A stretch of DNA of 64,000 bases from an uncultured Tropicimonas sp. GTDB taxonomy: Bacteria; Pseudomonadota; Alphaproteobacteria; Rhodobacterales; Rhodobacteraceae. Both the position numbers and the translations under genes were made by a program. Location of the stretch: contig CANLZY010000004.1 in NCBI GenBank assembly GCA_947495685.1, positions 155,585 through 219,584 of the forward strand, written 5' to 3'. Below, in pieces: positions 41,747 through 50,912 of this stretch (position 1 is the stretch's first letter; the number at the start of each line of letters is the position of its first letter). The notes under the pieces are model-generated. The model saw nothing but the letters and a program-made list of their open reading frames with translations. It searched no databases and had not been told where the DNA came from.

Positions 41747-43630
41747 ATGTCCGCCCTGCACCCCTACATAGGCTCGAATACGAGCGAACCTCCGGTCATT
41801 CGTCAACTGGACGAGACGGCAATCAACCGCATCGCCGCCGGCGAGGTGGTGGAGCGTCCTGCCTCGGCGGTGAAAGAACTGGTCGAGAACGCGCTGGACG
41901 CCGGCGCCACCCGCATCGAGATCGCAATATCGGACGGCGGCAAGGGGCTGATCCGCATCACGGATGACGGCTGCGGTATCCCGGCCTCGGATTTGCCGCT
42001 TGCCCTTGCCCGCCACGCGACCTCCAAGATCGACGGTTCCGACCTGCTGGATATCCGGTCGTTCGGCTTCCGGGGCGAGGCGCTGGCCTCGCTTGGCGCG
42101 GTCGGGCGGTTGAGCGTGACAAGCCGGCCCACGGGGCACGCCGAGGCCGCCCGGATCACGGTGACCGGCGGCAAGGTCAGCCCGGTTGTTCCGGCCGCTC
42201 TGAGTCGCGGCACGGTGGTCGAACTGCGCGACCTGTTCTACGCCACGCCTGCGCGTCTGAAGTTCATGCGCACCGACCGGGCCGAATCGCAGGCGATCAC
42301 CGATATCGTGAAGCGTCTGGCAATGGCGGAGCCATCGGTCGCCTTTACCCTGCGCGATGTTTCCGGAGACGGGGATGGGCGCCTTGTGTTCCGGGCAGAT
42401 GCTGAAACCGGCGACCTGTTCGATGCGCTGCGGGGGCGATTGTCGCGCATTCTGGGGTCCGAGTTCACGGAAAACGCGATCGCGATCGACACCGAACGCG
42501 AGGGCCTGCGGCTGACCGGATTTGCGGCGCTGCCGACCTATTCACGCGGCTCTGCCGTGGCCCAGTACCTGTTCGTCAACGGGCGCCCGGTGCGGGACAA
42601 GCTCTTGATTGGTGCCTTGCGCGCCGCCTACATGGACTTTCTCAGCCGCGACCGGCACCCTGCGGCGGTTCTGTTCATCGACTGCGACCCGCAGCAGGTC
42701 GACGTCAACGTTCACCCCGCCAAGGCCGAAGTCCGGTTTCGCGACCCCGGTATGGCACGCGGGCTGATCGTATCGGGGCTGCGCCATGCGCTGGCCGATG
42801 CCGGGCATCGGGCCTCGACAACCGTCGCGGGGGCAACGCTGGGTGTAATGCGCCCCGAGGCCGGCGCACCGGGCCGCGTCTATCAGATGGATCGGCCCAG
42901 TCGCGGGGCACTTGGCGCGGCCCACCTCGGGCAAGCCCCGCACCCGATGTCGCAGGGGTTCCCGCCCGGGTTCGCCGAGGCCGCCACCCCGTCGGGCCGG
43001 ATCGAACCCCTTGGCACCGATGCGCCTGTCGCCACACCTACGGCCACGGACCTGCCGTTGGGGGCCGCACGGGCGCAGGTGCATGAAAACTATATCATCG
43101 CGCAAACCACCGATGGCATCGTCATCGTCGATCAGCACGCCGCGCACGAACGGCTGGTCTACGAAAAGCTCAAACGCCAGATGGCCGAAAACGGCGTGGC
43201 CGCGCAGGCGTTGTTGATTCCCGAGATCGTGGACCTGTCGGAAGGGGACGCGGCGCGCCTGCTGTCGGTTGCCCCGGACCTGTACCGGATGGGGCTGGCG
43301 ATCGAACCCTTCGGTGGCGGCGCCGTTGCGGTGCGCGAGACACCGGCCATTCTGGGCGAGATCAACGCCCGCGCGCTGCTGCTGGATATCCTGGATGAGA
43401 TCGCGGACCTAGGCGACAGCACGACGCTGGGGGCCCGGATCGAGGCCGTTCTCAGCCGGGTGGCCTGTCATGGATCGATCCGATCAGGGCGCTGGATGCG
43501 GGGCGAGGAAATGAACGCGCTGCTGCGCGAGATGGAGGCAACGCCGCATTCCGGCCAGTGCAACCATGGCCGCCCGACCTATGTGGAGCTGAAACTGGCC
43601 GATATCGAGCGGCTGTTCGGGCGCACATGA
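41747..43630 (+). CDS. mutL: DNA mismatch repair endonuclease MutL
   Basis: [102 protein letters not shown]. Confidence 0.98.
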   Translation: MSALHPYIGSNTSEPPVIRQLDETAINRIAAGEVVERPASAVKELVENALDAGATRIEIAISDGGKGLIRITDDGCGIPASDLPLALARHATSKIDGSDLLDIRSFGFRGEALASLGAVGRLSVTSRPTGHAEAARITVTGGKVSPVVPAALSRGTVVELRDLFYATPARLKFMRTDRAESQAITDIVKRLAMAEPSVAFTLRDVSGDGDGRLVFRADAETGDLFDALRGRLSRILGSEFTENAIAIDTEREGLRLTGFAALPTYSRGSAVAQYLFVNGRPVRDKLLIGALRAAYMDFLSRDRHPAAVLFIDCDPQQVDVNVHPAKAEVRFRDPGMARGLIVSGLRHALADAGHRASTTVAGATLGVMRPEAGAPGRVYQMDRPSRGALGAAHLGQAPHPMSQGFPPGFAEAATPSGRIEPLGTDAPVATPTATDLPLGAARAQVHENYIIAQTTDGIVIVDQHAAHERLVYEKLKRQMAENGVAAQALLIPEIVDLSEGDAARLLSVAPDLYRMGLAIEPFGGGAVAVRETPAILGEINARALLLDILDEIADLGDSTTLGARIEAVLSRVACHGSIRSGRWMRGEEMNALLREMEATPHSGQCNHGRPTYVELKLADIERLFGRT

Positions 43631-44820
43631 TCCAGTTTGGCGACGTGACGCTTGACCTGTCCGATCCGCTGACCCAGGCGGCGCTTTTGGGTGGTGTGCT
43701 GGCGGTCCTGCTGTTTGTGCTGCTGATCATGGCGGTTCGACGGGCCGGGGCCGCAGCGCGACTGGGTGCACCGCTGGCGCAGCAGATCGTAGCCCTTGGC
43801 CAGCGGGTGCAGACGCTGTCGGACGGACAACAGCAACTGTCTGGGGGGCTGACCCATGTTTCTGACGCGCAGGCCCAGTCGCAGGCGCAGGTCCTGCACC
43901 TGATGGAAAGCCGACTGGCCGAGGTGACCGCGCGGATGGGGGAAAGCCTCCAGGGCAGTTCGATGCGCACCGCGCGCAGCCTTGGCGACCTTCAGCAGCG
44001 ATTGGAGACAATCGACCGCGCACAGGCCAACATCGAAAAGCTGTCGGGCAATGTGCTGTCCTTGCAGGACATCCTGTCCAACAAGCAGACCCGGGGCGCC
44101 TTTGGCGAGATCCAGCTGAAGGATATCGTCAGCAAGGCAATGCCGGCGGACAGCTTCACCTGGCAGGCAACGCTGTCGAACGGCAAGCGGGCCGATTGCC
44201 TGATCCACCTGCCGTACCCGCCCGGACCGATCGTGATCGACAGCAAGTTCCCGCTGGAGGCCTACGAAGCGTTGCGCAACGCGAACACCGCCTGGGAGCA
44301 GAACGAAGCGGTCAAGGCGATGCGGATCGCGGTCAAGGCGCATATAAGGGCAATTTCGGAGAAGTATATCCTTCAGGGTGAGACTGCCGACGGGGCCTTG
44401 ATGTTCCTGCCGTCCGAAGCGGTCTATGCGGAGCTGCACGCGAATTTCCCGGACCTAGTGCGTGACGGGTTCGCGGCGCGGGTCTGGATCGTGTCGCCGA
44501 CCACCTGCATGGCGACGCTCAACACCCTGCGGGCGGTGTTGAAAGACTCGCGCATGCGGGAACAAGCCGGTGCAATCCGCAAGGAACTGGGCCTGTTGTA
44601 CGGCGATGTTGAGCGTTTGCAGACCCGGGTTGGCAACCTTGATCGGCATTTCGCACAGGCCTCTAAGGATCTGGGAGAAATCCGCATCAGCGCCGAAAGG
44701 GCCGGGAACCGGGCGCGGCGGCTGGAGAGCTTCGATTTCGACGACCTGTCGCCCGACGCGTCTCCACCGCAGGCCTCGGACATCCGCCCGCCGGTCAAGG
44801 TCATCCGTTCCGATTCCTGA
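43627..44820 (+). CDS. rmuC: DNA recombination protein RmuC
   Basis: N-terminal TM, coiled coil, [58 protein letters not shown]. Confidence 0.94.
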   Translation: MIQFGDVTLDLSDPLTQAALLGGVLAVLLFVLLIMAVRRAGAAARLGAPLAQQIVALGQRVQTLSDGQQQLSGGLTHVSDAQAQSQAQVLHLMESRLAEVTARMGESLQGSSMRTARSLGDLQQRLETIDRAQANIEKLSGNVLSLQDILSNKQTRGAFGEIQLKDIVSKAMPADSFTWQATLSNGKRADCLIHLPYPPGPIVIDSKFPLEAYEALRNANTAWEQNEAVKAMRIAVKAHIRAISEKYILQGETADGALMFLPSEAVYAELHANFPDLVRDGFAARVWIVSPTTCMATLNTLRAVLKDSRMREQAGAIRKELGLLYGDVERLQTRVGNLDRHFAQASKDLGEIRISAERAGNRARRLESFDFDDLSPDASPPQASDIRPPVKVIRSDS

Positions 44821-45063
44821 AAGCACGAGGACGACAGGCTACGCAGACGGTACTTCGGTTCGATCCGCATAGGCGCAATCAAAGCGGCGCCTCCGCTGTG
44901 CGTTGGCCTATCACCAACCTTCGAACAGCCCATATCATCGAAGCCAACGTGCCCGTCCGATGCCTGTCTGCCGTGTGCGGAGCACACGGCGTGGCCCAAA
45001 CGGGAATGTCACATCCATGATGTGGACATCCCGGACGGGAGACCCCACGCCCTGCCGCTCCGC

Positions 45064-45723
45064 TCAGATTTTCAGGAACGGTTGCGCCAACCGCGGCATC
45101 AGGCCGGAAAACTTGAGCGGTGCATCGGTCGCGGCAAGGCAGATGCAATCCTCACCCAGATCGGCGACTGGGGTATGGGTAAGATCAGCATCCGCCACCT
45201 CGATGTCACCGCGCGCAAACCGATCATCGCCATCCAGAAATGCGCCTTGCAGCACCAACGTCATTTCGACCCCGCGGTGCCCGTGGTCAGGCATCTTGCA
45301 GCCCGCCGGAATATAGAGCAACCGCACGCTTGCCTCGGGCGAGGTTGGCAGGATCGCCTGCTTCACACCCATGCCGACCGGCCGCCAGGCAACCTCGTCG
45401 ATGCACCCGCCAACATAATCCTGCAACGGCGCCGGCAGAACCGAGCAGCGCCGCGACGGCGCGACACTTGTTTCTTCCGGTTGAGGGCTGGCGATCAGCG
45501 CCAACGTCGCCTCAAGACTCCCCGGAGCCATCGCAAATCCGTGGCCCTGGTCCAGAATTGCACCGCCCACGGCTTCGATCTGTTCAAGACGATGCCGTGC
45601 ATCCCGACACAGCGATACATGGCTGGCTACAACCAGATTGAAAGCTTCGGCAAGGTTTCCTGCCGCATAGTCCGTCAGGATCTCGTCCCCGACTTGATGA
45701 TGTACCTGGGTCATTGAATTCAT
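45064..45723 (-). CDS. chrR: ChrR-type anti-sigma factor (ZAS domain + cupin)
   Basis: N-terminal HHQVGDEILTDYAAGNLAEAFNLVVASHVSLCRDARHRL; cupin PDHGHRGVEMTLVLQGAFLDGDDRFARGDIEVADADLTHTPVADLGEDCICLAATDAPLKF; overlaps rpoE (ATGA). Confidence 0.92.
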   Translation of the reverse strand: MNSMTQVHHQVGDEILTDYAAGNLAEAFNLVVASHVSLCRDARHRLEQIEAVGGAILDQGHGFAMAPGSLEATLALIASPQPEETSVAPSRRCSVLPAPLQDYVGGCIDEVAWRPVGMGVKQAILPTSPEASVRLLYIPAGCKMPDHGHRGVEMTLVLQGAFLDGDDRFARGDIEVADADLTHTPVADLGEDCICLAATDAPLKFSGLMPRLAQPFLKI

Positions 45724-46268
45724 ACCATTGCATGGCGCAGCTTTTCCAGCGCCAGCCTCAATCTAGATTTAATCGTTCCCAGCGGCAGTCCGGTCTTCTG
45801 GACAATCTCGCTGTGGCTGAGATCTCCGAAATAGGCGGCTTCCACCAACTCTCTTTGTGATGCGGGCAGGGTGGCCAGGGCCTCCCTGAGCTTGCTGGAT
45901 TCCTGCTTGCGGCTGATCACGTCGGCCTGCTCCGGTTCGGGTTCCGGACCCCACGGCAGGTCTTCGGGTTCCGGACGCCGCTGCTTGCGCAACATGTCCA
46001 CCTTTCGGTTCCGGGCAATGGTGAAGATCCACGTCGCGACACTGGCGCGGTCCGGATCAAAAAGGTGCGCCTTGTGCCACAAGGTGACCATCACCTCTTG
46101 CGCGCACTCTTCCGCCATTGGCTCGCTTGCACCAGACTTGATCAGGAACAGTTTCACGCGAGGCGCAAAATGCTGAAACATCTCGGCAAACGCCTTTTGG
46201 TCACGATCCTGCGCGATTTGCAGCAGGACTGCAGCCCAATCGTCCCGTTTTCGGTCTCTGGCCGGCAC
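45720..46268 (-). CDS. rpoE: ECF sigma factor RpoE (ECF11-type, ChrR-controlled)
   Basis: DQKAFAEMFQHFAPRVKLFLIKSGASEPMAEECAQEVMVTLWHKAHLFDPDRASVATWIFTIARNRKVDMLR; LPASQRELVEAAYFGDLSHSEIVQKTGLPLGTIKSRLRLALEKLR. GTG 46268 with AGGGAGG SD preferred. Confidence 0.93.
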   Translation of the reverse strand: MPARDRKRDDWAAVLLQIAQDRDQKAFAEMFQHFAPRVKLFLIKSGASEPMAEECAQEVMVTLWHKAHLFDPDRASVATWIFTIARNRKVDMLRKQRRPEPEDLPWGPEPEPEQADVISRKQESSKLREALATLPASQRELVEAAYFGDLSHSEIVQKTGLPLGTIKSRLRLALEKLRHAMV

Positions 46269-46371
46269 GCGACGCCTCCCTAAGCGAGTGGTTCTACCCA
46301 CCCGACTATAGGGGAACGCTTGCTGGATAAAACCGCTCTCTTCCCGAAAGGCTGTGTCTTGTAACATGATC

Positions 46372-46401
46372 GGTATACGCCGGGTATCTTCGACTGGATC
46401 A
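46372..46401 (-). promoter_or_regulatory. Putative RpoE (ECF11) promoter for rpoE-chrR
   Basis: Minus strand TGATCC (46401-46396) - N18 - TATACC (46377-46372). Confidence 0.7.
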
Positions 46402-46415
46402 GTTTATTTCGCAAT

Positions 46416-46445
46416 TGATCCACGCAGCCATTTGCAGCGTATGGT
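46416..46445 (+). promoter_or_regulatory. Putative RpoE (ECF11) promoter for the flavoprotein-DUF1365-SDR operon
   Basis: Plus strand TGATCC (46416-46421) - N18 - TATGGT (46440-46445). Confidence 0.7.
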
Positions 46446-46474
46446 ATTCAACAGAATTGAAAAGGATAGCGCGG

Positions 46475-47773
46475 ATGCCATTCGACACGACTGATCGTCA
46501 TTTGCCTCGGATTGCCGTTATCGGGTCCGGCATTTCCGGGCTCGGCGCGGCGCATCTGTTGGCAGACCGGCGCAGTGTTGTGCTGTTTGAATCCGCTGCC
46601 CGGCTTGGCGGCCACGCGCGCACCAAAATCGCCGGAAAACACGGCACCCAGCCGGTCGATACCGGTTTCATCGTTTTCAACCATGCTACCTATCCGCAGC
46701 TCACGGCATTGTTTGACAAGCTCAACGTTCCAACCGCGCCGTCGGAGATGACCTTTGGCGCCTCCATCGACGGCGGCCGGATCGAGTACGGATTGCGGGA
46801 CCTTTCCTCTCTGTTTGCGCAGCGGCGCAACCTTGGGCGGCCGGCATTCCTGCGAATGGTTTCCGACCTGATTCGCTTCAACCGCAACGCTGACGCGGCG
46901 GCCTCCAACCCGGAGGCCAGCGTTTCGGACCTGTTGGAGACTCTGGGCACCGGCACATGGTTCCGCGACTATTACCTTGCCCCGATTTCCGGCGCGATCT
47001 GGTCCACCCCGGTCGAAAAGGTCCTGGATTTTCCCGCTCGTGCGATGATCGACTTCTTTCGCAACCACGCACTGCTGCATCACAGCGGCCAGCACCAATG
47101 GCACACTGTGCGCGGCGGGTCGGTGGAATACGTTTCGCGTCTGGAAACGGCGTTGCGACGCCAGCAGGTCGAGATCCGGCTTTCGGCTGCGGTGGTTGCG
47201 GTGCGGCGGTTGGCTGACAGAGTGGAGGTGCGCTGCGGGGGCGGCGAATGGGAGGCCTTTGACGAGGTCGTCTTTGCCACGCATTCCGATGACACCCTGC
47301 GTCTGCTCGCCGATGCCGACCCGACCGAACGCGACTCGCTTGGCGCAATCGCCTATCAACCCAACCAGGTGACGCTGCACGCGGATACGTCGGTCATGCC
47401 GATCCGCCGGGCCTGCTGGTCGGCGTGGAACTATACCGAACTGCGCGACAGGCCCCCTGGGCCGATCGACCTGACCTACTGGATGAATGCACTGCAGCCG
47501 ATCCCAGAGGACGACCCGCTGTTCGTGACGTTGAACGCGGCCCGCCCGATCCGCGAAGACCTGATTCACGATCAGACAACCTTGCGCCACCCGGTCTATG
47601 ACCTCGGCGCGTTTCGGGCTCAGAAGGCCCTGCGCGAACGCAATGGACACAACCGGACGTGGTTCTGTGGCGCCTGGATGGGCAACGGCTTTCACGAGGA
47701 CGGCCTGGCCAGCGCGACGGATGTATCGCAGGGGTTCGACGCGCGTGATCTCGCGTTGGCCGGCGACGGATGA
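46475..47773 (+). CDS. NAD(P)/FAD-dependent oxidoreductase, amine-oxidase-like (RpoE-linked)
   Basis: RIAVIGSGISGLGAAHLLADRRSVVLFESAARLGGHARTK; DTGFIVFNHATYPQL; C-terminal WFCGAWMGNGFHEDGLASATDVS. Confidence 0.93.
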   Translation: MPFDTTDRHLPRIAVIGSGISGLGAAHLLADRRSVVLFESAARLGGHARTKIAGKHGTQPVDTGFIVFNHATYPQLTALFDKLNVPTAPSEMTFGASIDGGRIEYGLRDLSSLFAQRRNLGRPAFLRMVSDLIRFNRNADAAASNPEASVSDLLETLGTGTWFRDYYLAPISGAIWSTPVEKVLDFPARAMIDFFRNHALLHHSGQHQWHTVRGGSVEYVSRLETALRRQQVEIRLSAAVVAVRRLADRVEVRCGGGEWEAFDEVVFATHSDDTLRLLADADPTERDSLGAIAYQPNQVTLHADTSVMPIRRACWSAWNYTELRDRPPGPIDLTYWMNALQPIPEDDPLFVTLNAARPIREDLIHDQTTLRHPVYDLGAFRAQKALRERNGHNRTWFCGAWMGNGFHEDGLASATDVSQGFDARDLALAGDG

Positions 47774-48528
47774 GCTCCATCCGGCACCTGGCCGGCCACA
47801 CCTGGCACGGTCGACGCGGCGCGGTTTCGAACGCGTTCCGCTATGGCGTCGATTTCATCCTGATCGACCCGGATGCCAGCGCCCTCGCGCCCGGTCTGTT
47901 TTCCCGCAATTCGTCAAATCTGGCGAGCCTTCATGACGCCGATGCCGGTGGCCCACCGGGCAAGGGGACGGGCATCCAGTGGCTGCGCTCGGTCCTGCGC
48001 GAGGGCGGTGTGACGGTGGCGGATGGTCGGGTTCTGCTGCTGACTCAACCACGCCTGATGGGGCTGGGGTTCAACCCGGTGAGTTTCTGGCTGTGCCACG
48101 ATTCCGAGGATCGCCTGCGCGTGGTGGTTTCGGAAGTGACCAACACCTTTGGCGATCGGCATTCCTATCTGTGCCACCGCGACGATTTGGGCCCGATCAC
48201 CGCTGCGGACCATCTTGAGGCGACCAAGGTCTTCCATGTCTCGCCATTCCAGCCGATTTCAGGCGGGTACCGGTTCGTGTTCGATATCCGTCCCGACAAG
48301 ATTTCGATCCGGATCGACCTGACGACCAATGGCGAAGGGCTGGTCGCAACGCTGGCCGGGCCGCTTCGACCGTTGACCAATCGGGGGATCCTGTCGGCCT
48401 GCCTGCGTCGTCCCTTGGGGGCCGCTCGGGTTCTCGGGTTGATCTACTATCAGGCCATAAAACTGAAGCTTAAGGGCGCGCCCTATCGAATCCGCCCCGA
48501 ACCTCCCACCAGCGATGTGAGCCGTTAG
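47770..48528 (+). CDS. DUF1365 domain-containing protein
   Basis: FRYGVDFILIDPD; LLTQPRLMGLGFNPVSFWLCHD; VVSEVTNTFGDRHSYL; FHVSPFQPISGGYRFVFDI. Confidence 0.93.
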   Translation: MSSIRHLAGHTWHGRRGAVSNAFRYGVDFILIDPDASALAPGLFSRNSSNLASLHDADAGGPPGKGTGIQWLRSVLREGGVTVADGRVLLLTQPRLMGLGFNPVSFWLCHDSEDRLRVVVSEVTNTFGDRHSYLCHRDDLGPITAADHLEATKVFHVSPFQPISGGYRFVFDIRPDKISIRIDLTTNGEGLVATLAGPLRPLTNRGILSACLRRPLGAARVLGLIYYQAIKLKLKGAPYRIRPEPPTSDVSR

Positions 48529-48531
48529 CCG

Positions 48532-49266
48532 ATGCGAACGCTTGATGGAAAACGTTATTGGCTTGTTGGTGCGAGCGAGGGGCTTGGCCGGGCCTTGGCG
48601 ATGCAGATGAGCGACGCTGGTGCATCGCTTGTGCTGAGCGCCCGAAATGGCGATCGGCTGGATGCGCTTGCCCGGACGTTGTCCGGTCCGACGGACGTTG
48701 TGCCGCTGGATGTGACCGACACCGAGGCGTGTCAACGCGCAGCGGACGATGTCGGCGCGGTCGACGGTATCGTTTACCTGGCTGCGGTCTATTGGCCGAT
48801 GTCCGCGACGGCGCTCGACACGGCGCGTGCGGTTCAGATGTGCGACGTCAACCTGACCGGTGCGATGCGGGTCGTGTTGCCGGTGGTGGACCAGATGGTG
48901 CAGCGCGACACCGGGCACGTTGTTCTGGTCGGAAGTCTGTCCGGATACCGCGGGTTGCCCGGAGCGGTCGGCTACGGCGCGTCAAAGGCCGGCCTCATGT
49001 CGCTGGCCGAGACGCTGCACGCCGATTTGCGCAAGACGGGAGTGGCGATCCAGTGGGCATCGCCGGGGTTCATCCGCACCCGGTTGACCGACCAGAACGA
49101 TTTTTCCATGCCGTTCCTGATGGAACCTGACGCCGCCGCCGGCCGGATTGTCGCGCACATGCGATCCGGCAGCGCGTCCTGCAGTTTCCCACGGCCATTC
49201 TCGTGGGTGTTCCGCCTGAGCCAGTTCCTGCCCGACTGTGTCTATTATCGACTTTTTGCACCCTGA
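48532..49266 (+). CDS. SDR family NAD(P)-dependent oxidoreductase
   Basis: YWLVGASEGLGRALAMQMSDAGASLVLSARN; VLVGSLSGYRGLPGAVGYGASKAGLMSLAE (YxxxK). Confidence 0.93.
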   Translation: MRTLDGKRYWLVGASEGLGRALAMQMSDAGASLVLSARNGDRLDALARTLSGPTDVVPLDVTDTEACQRAADDVGAVDGIVYLAAVYWPMSATALDTARAVQMCDVNLTGAMRVVLPVVDQMVQRDTGHVVLVGSLSGYRGLPGAVGYGASKAGLMSLAETLHADLRKTGVAIQWASPGFIRTRLTDQNDFSMPFLMEPDAAAGRIVAHMRSGSASCSFPRPFSWVFRLSQFLPDCVYYRLFAP

Positions 49267-49360
49267 TCGGGCCTTGTTTGCTTTCGCGTCAACGGACCCC
49301 CTTGCCACGGACGCCGCAGCACGTGAAAAAGGTTTGCAAGTTGAAGTGAAGGGGAGGGCC

Positions 49361-49687
49361 ATGCTCGAAATCAGCACTGGAAAGATCGTGAGGGTGATCG
49401 CTCTGTCGCGCGAGTTCGGTCCGGACAGCGGCCATTTGCGCAACTACATTTCCGGCTTGAACGAAGATGAACAGGTCAGCCTTGTCGCGCTGATGTGGGT
49501 CGGACGGGACAGCTTTGATGCCGAAGAGCTGGATGAGGCGCTCAGAACCGCGCGCCGCGAGCGGTCAGCTCCGACCGAGGATTACCTGAGCGGGATGCCT
49601 GAACTGCCCGACTTTCTGGAAGACGGAATGGAAGCCATCGGGATCGACGTTGCGCATGAGGAAGACCACCTGCGCGAACGCGACTGA
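49361..49687 (+). CDS. DUF3775 domain-containing protein
   Basis: MLEISTGKIVRVIALSREF...LNEDEQVSLVALMWVGRDSFDAEELDEALRTARRER...TEDYLSGMPELPDFLEDGMEAIGI. Confidence 0.85.
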   Translation: MLEISTGKIVRVIALSREFGPDSGHLRNYISGLNEDEQVSLVALMWVGRDSFDAEELDEALRTARRERSAPTEDYLSGMPELPDFLEDGMEAIGIDVAHEEDHLRERD

Positions 49688-49758
49688 CGCCACGGCCAAC
49701 TTTTGAACGGCCATGACGCGGCCGTTCCGGTAATCCCTTCGTCAAGTCGCCTATGCGG

Positions 49759-50901
49759 TCAGGCGAGGTGATCAACGACCATCAGGCGCTGTGCCTGAAC
49801 GTCCACCGCCTCCAGCCATGTCTTTACCAGCCGCGGGTCGCTTGGGGCAGCGGTGACGCCGGGCGCGATGGCCCGCGCGGCGACCGCATCGACTGCCAAT
49901 CCGACGGTTTGCGATACCAGCCGCGCCATGGCACTGCCGCGCGCATCCCCCCAGGCATCCATAACGTAGGTCTTGTGATAGGCCGCAACGCCGCCCTTGC
50001 TGACCTTCAGGCCGACACAGAGCACGACCCGGTCAGGCTCGTCGGTTTCATATGCGTGTTCGGCCCAGAACTGGTCCGACATCTCTTTCAGGCGGGCATC
50101 GCCGCCGGGGCCGGACAGCGTTTCGATCTCGGAAAAAACCGGCGCCCAGGCATCCTGCCAGCCGTTGAGCCGCAACGTGCCGCGCACGAATTCCTTCACC
50201 CGCCAGCCGTCTTCGAACCCGTATTCCTTCATGAACGGCAGGGAATCGCGGTTGGGATAGACCTCGAAGGTCTCCGGCGTGGGCAGCGGCGCATCGTAGT
50301 GCCGGATCGCGTCCCAGGGCCGCGCCACGTCGAGCGTGGTGTAGTCCCGGATCGACCGTGACGGCGAACGCAGGGCCTTCAGCACCCCGAGCGGCGACCA
50401 GCTGAACTTGTAGCGGAAGGCGTTGGGGATCTTGGGAACCCCACCGCAATAGGAGATGAATTCGTATTCCGCGTCCGGGGTCACGTGGCCGCCCGCCCGC
50501 ATGTCGGCGACCAACCAGTGCGCCATCAGGTGGTCGATGCCGGGGTCCAGCCCGACCTCGTTGACCAGGCAGACGCCAGCGGCCTTGGCTGCCCCATCAA
50601 GGGCGGCCATTTCAGGCGAGACGTAGGAGGACGAAACGAAATGCGCCCGTTCTTCGATGCAGGCCTGCGCCAATTGCACATGGAAGTCGCCCGGCAGCAT
50701 CGACACCACGATGTCGCCGGGGGTCAGCGCCTCGGTAAGGGTTGGCAGATCAAACGGTTCGATCCAGTCGGTCAGGTCGCCCACCGCCTCGTGGGCCTTG
50801 GCCACCGTCCGGTTCCAGACACACACCTCGTTGTTGAATTCCAGCAACCGTCGCAGGCCGGGGATGGCGCTCAACCCGGTGCCGCACCAATGAATGATCA
50901 T
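49759..50901 (-). CDS. Saccharopine dehydrogenase/reductase family protein
   Basis: MIIHWCGTGLSAIPGLRRLLEFNNEVCVWNRTVAKA; AAKAAGVCLVNEVGLDPGIDHLMAH; ISYCGGVPKIPNAFRYKFSWSPLGVLKALRSPS. Confidence 0.9.
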   Translation of the reverse strand: MIIHWCGTGLSAIPGLRRLLEFNNEVCVWNRTVAKAHEAVGDLTDWIEPFDLPTLTEALTPGDIVVSMLPGDFHVQLAQACIEERAHFVSSSYVSPEMAALDGAAKAAGVCLVNEVGLDPGIDHLMAHWLVADMRAGGHVTPDAEYEFISYCGGVPKIPNAFRYKFSWSPLGVLKALRSPSRSIRDYTTLDVARPWDAIRHYDAPLPTPETFEVYPNRDSLPFMKEYGFEDGWRVKEFVRGTLRLNGWQDAWAPVFSEIETLSGPGGDARLKEMSDQFWAEHAYETDEPDRVVLCVGLKVSKGGVAAYHKTYVMDAWGDARGSAMARLVSQTVGLAVDAVAARAIAPGVTAAPSDPRLVKTWLEAVDVQAQRLMVVDHLA

Positions 50902-50912
50902 GTCGTTCTCCC

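Noticed and set aside
44424-44999. Minus-strand ORF partly outside rmuC
   Set aside because: Only the first 60 residues lie outside rmuC and they show no recognisable family or clear RBS.
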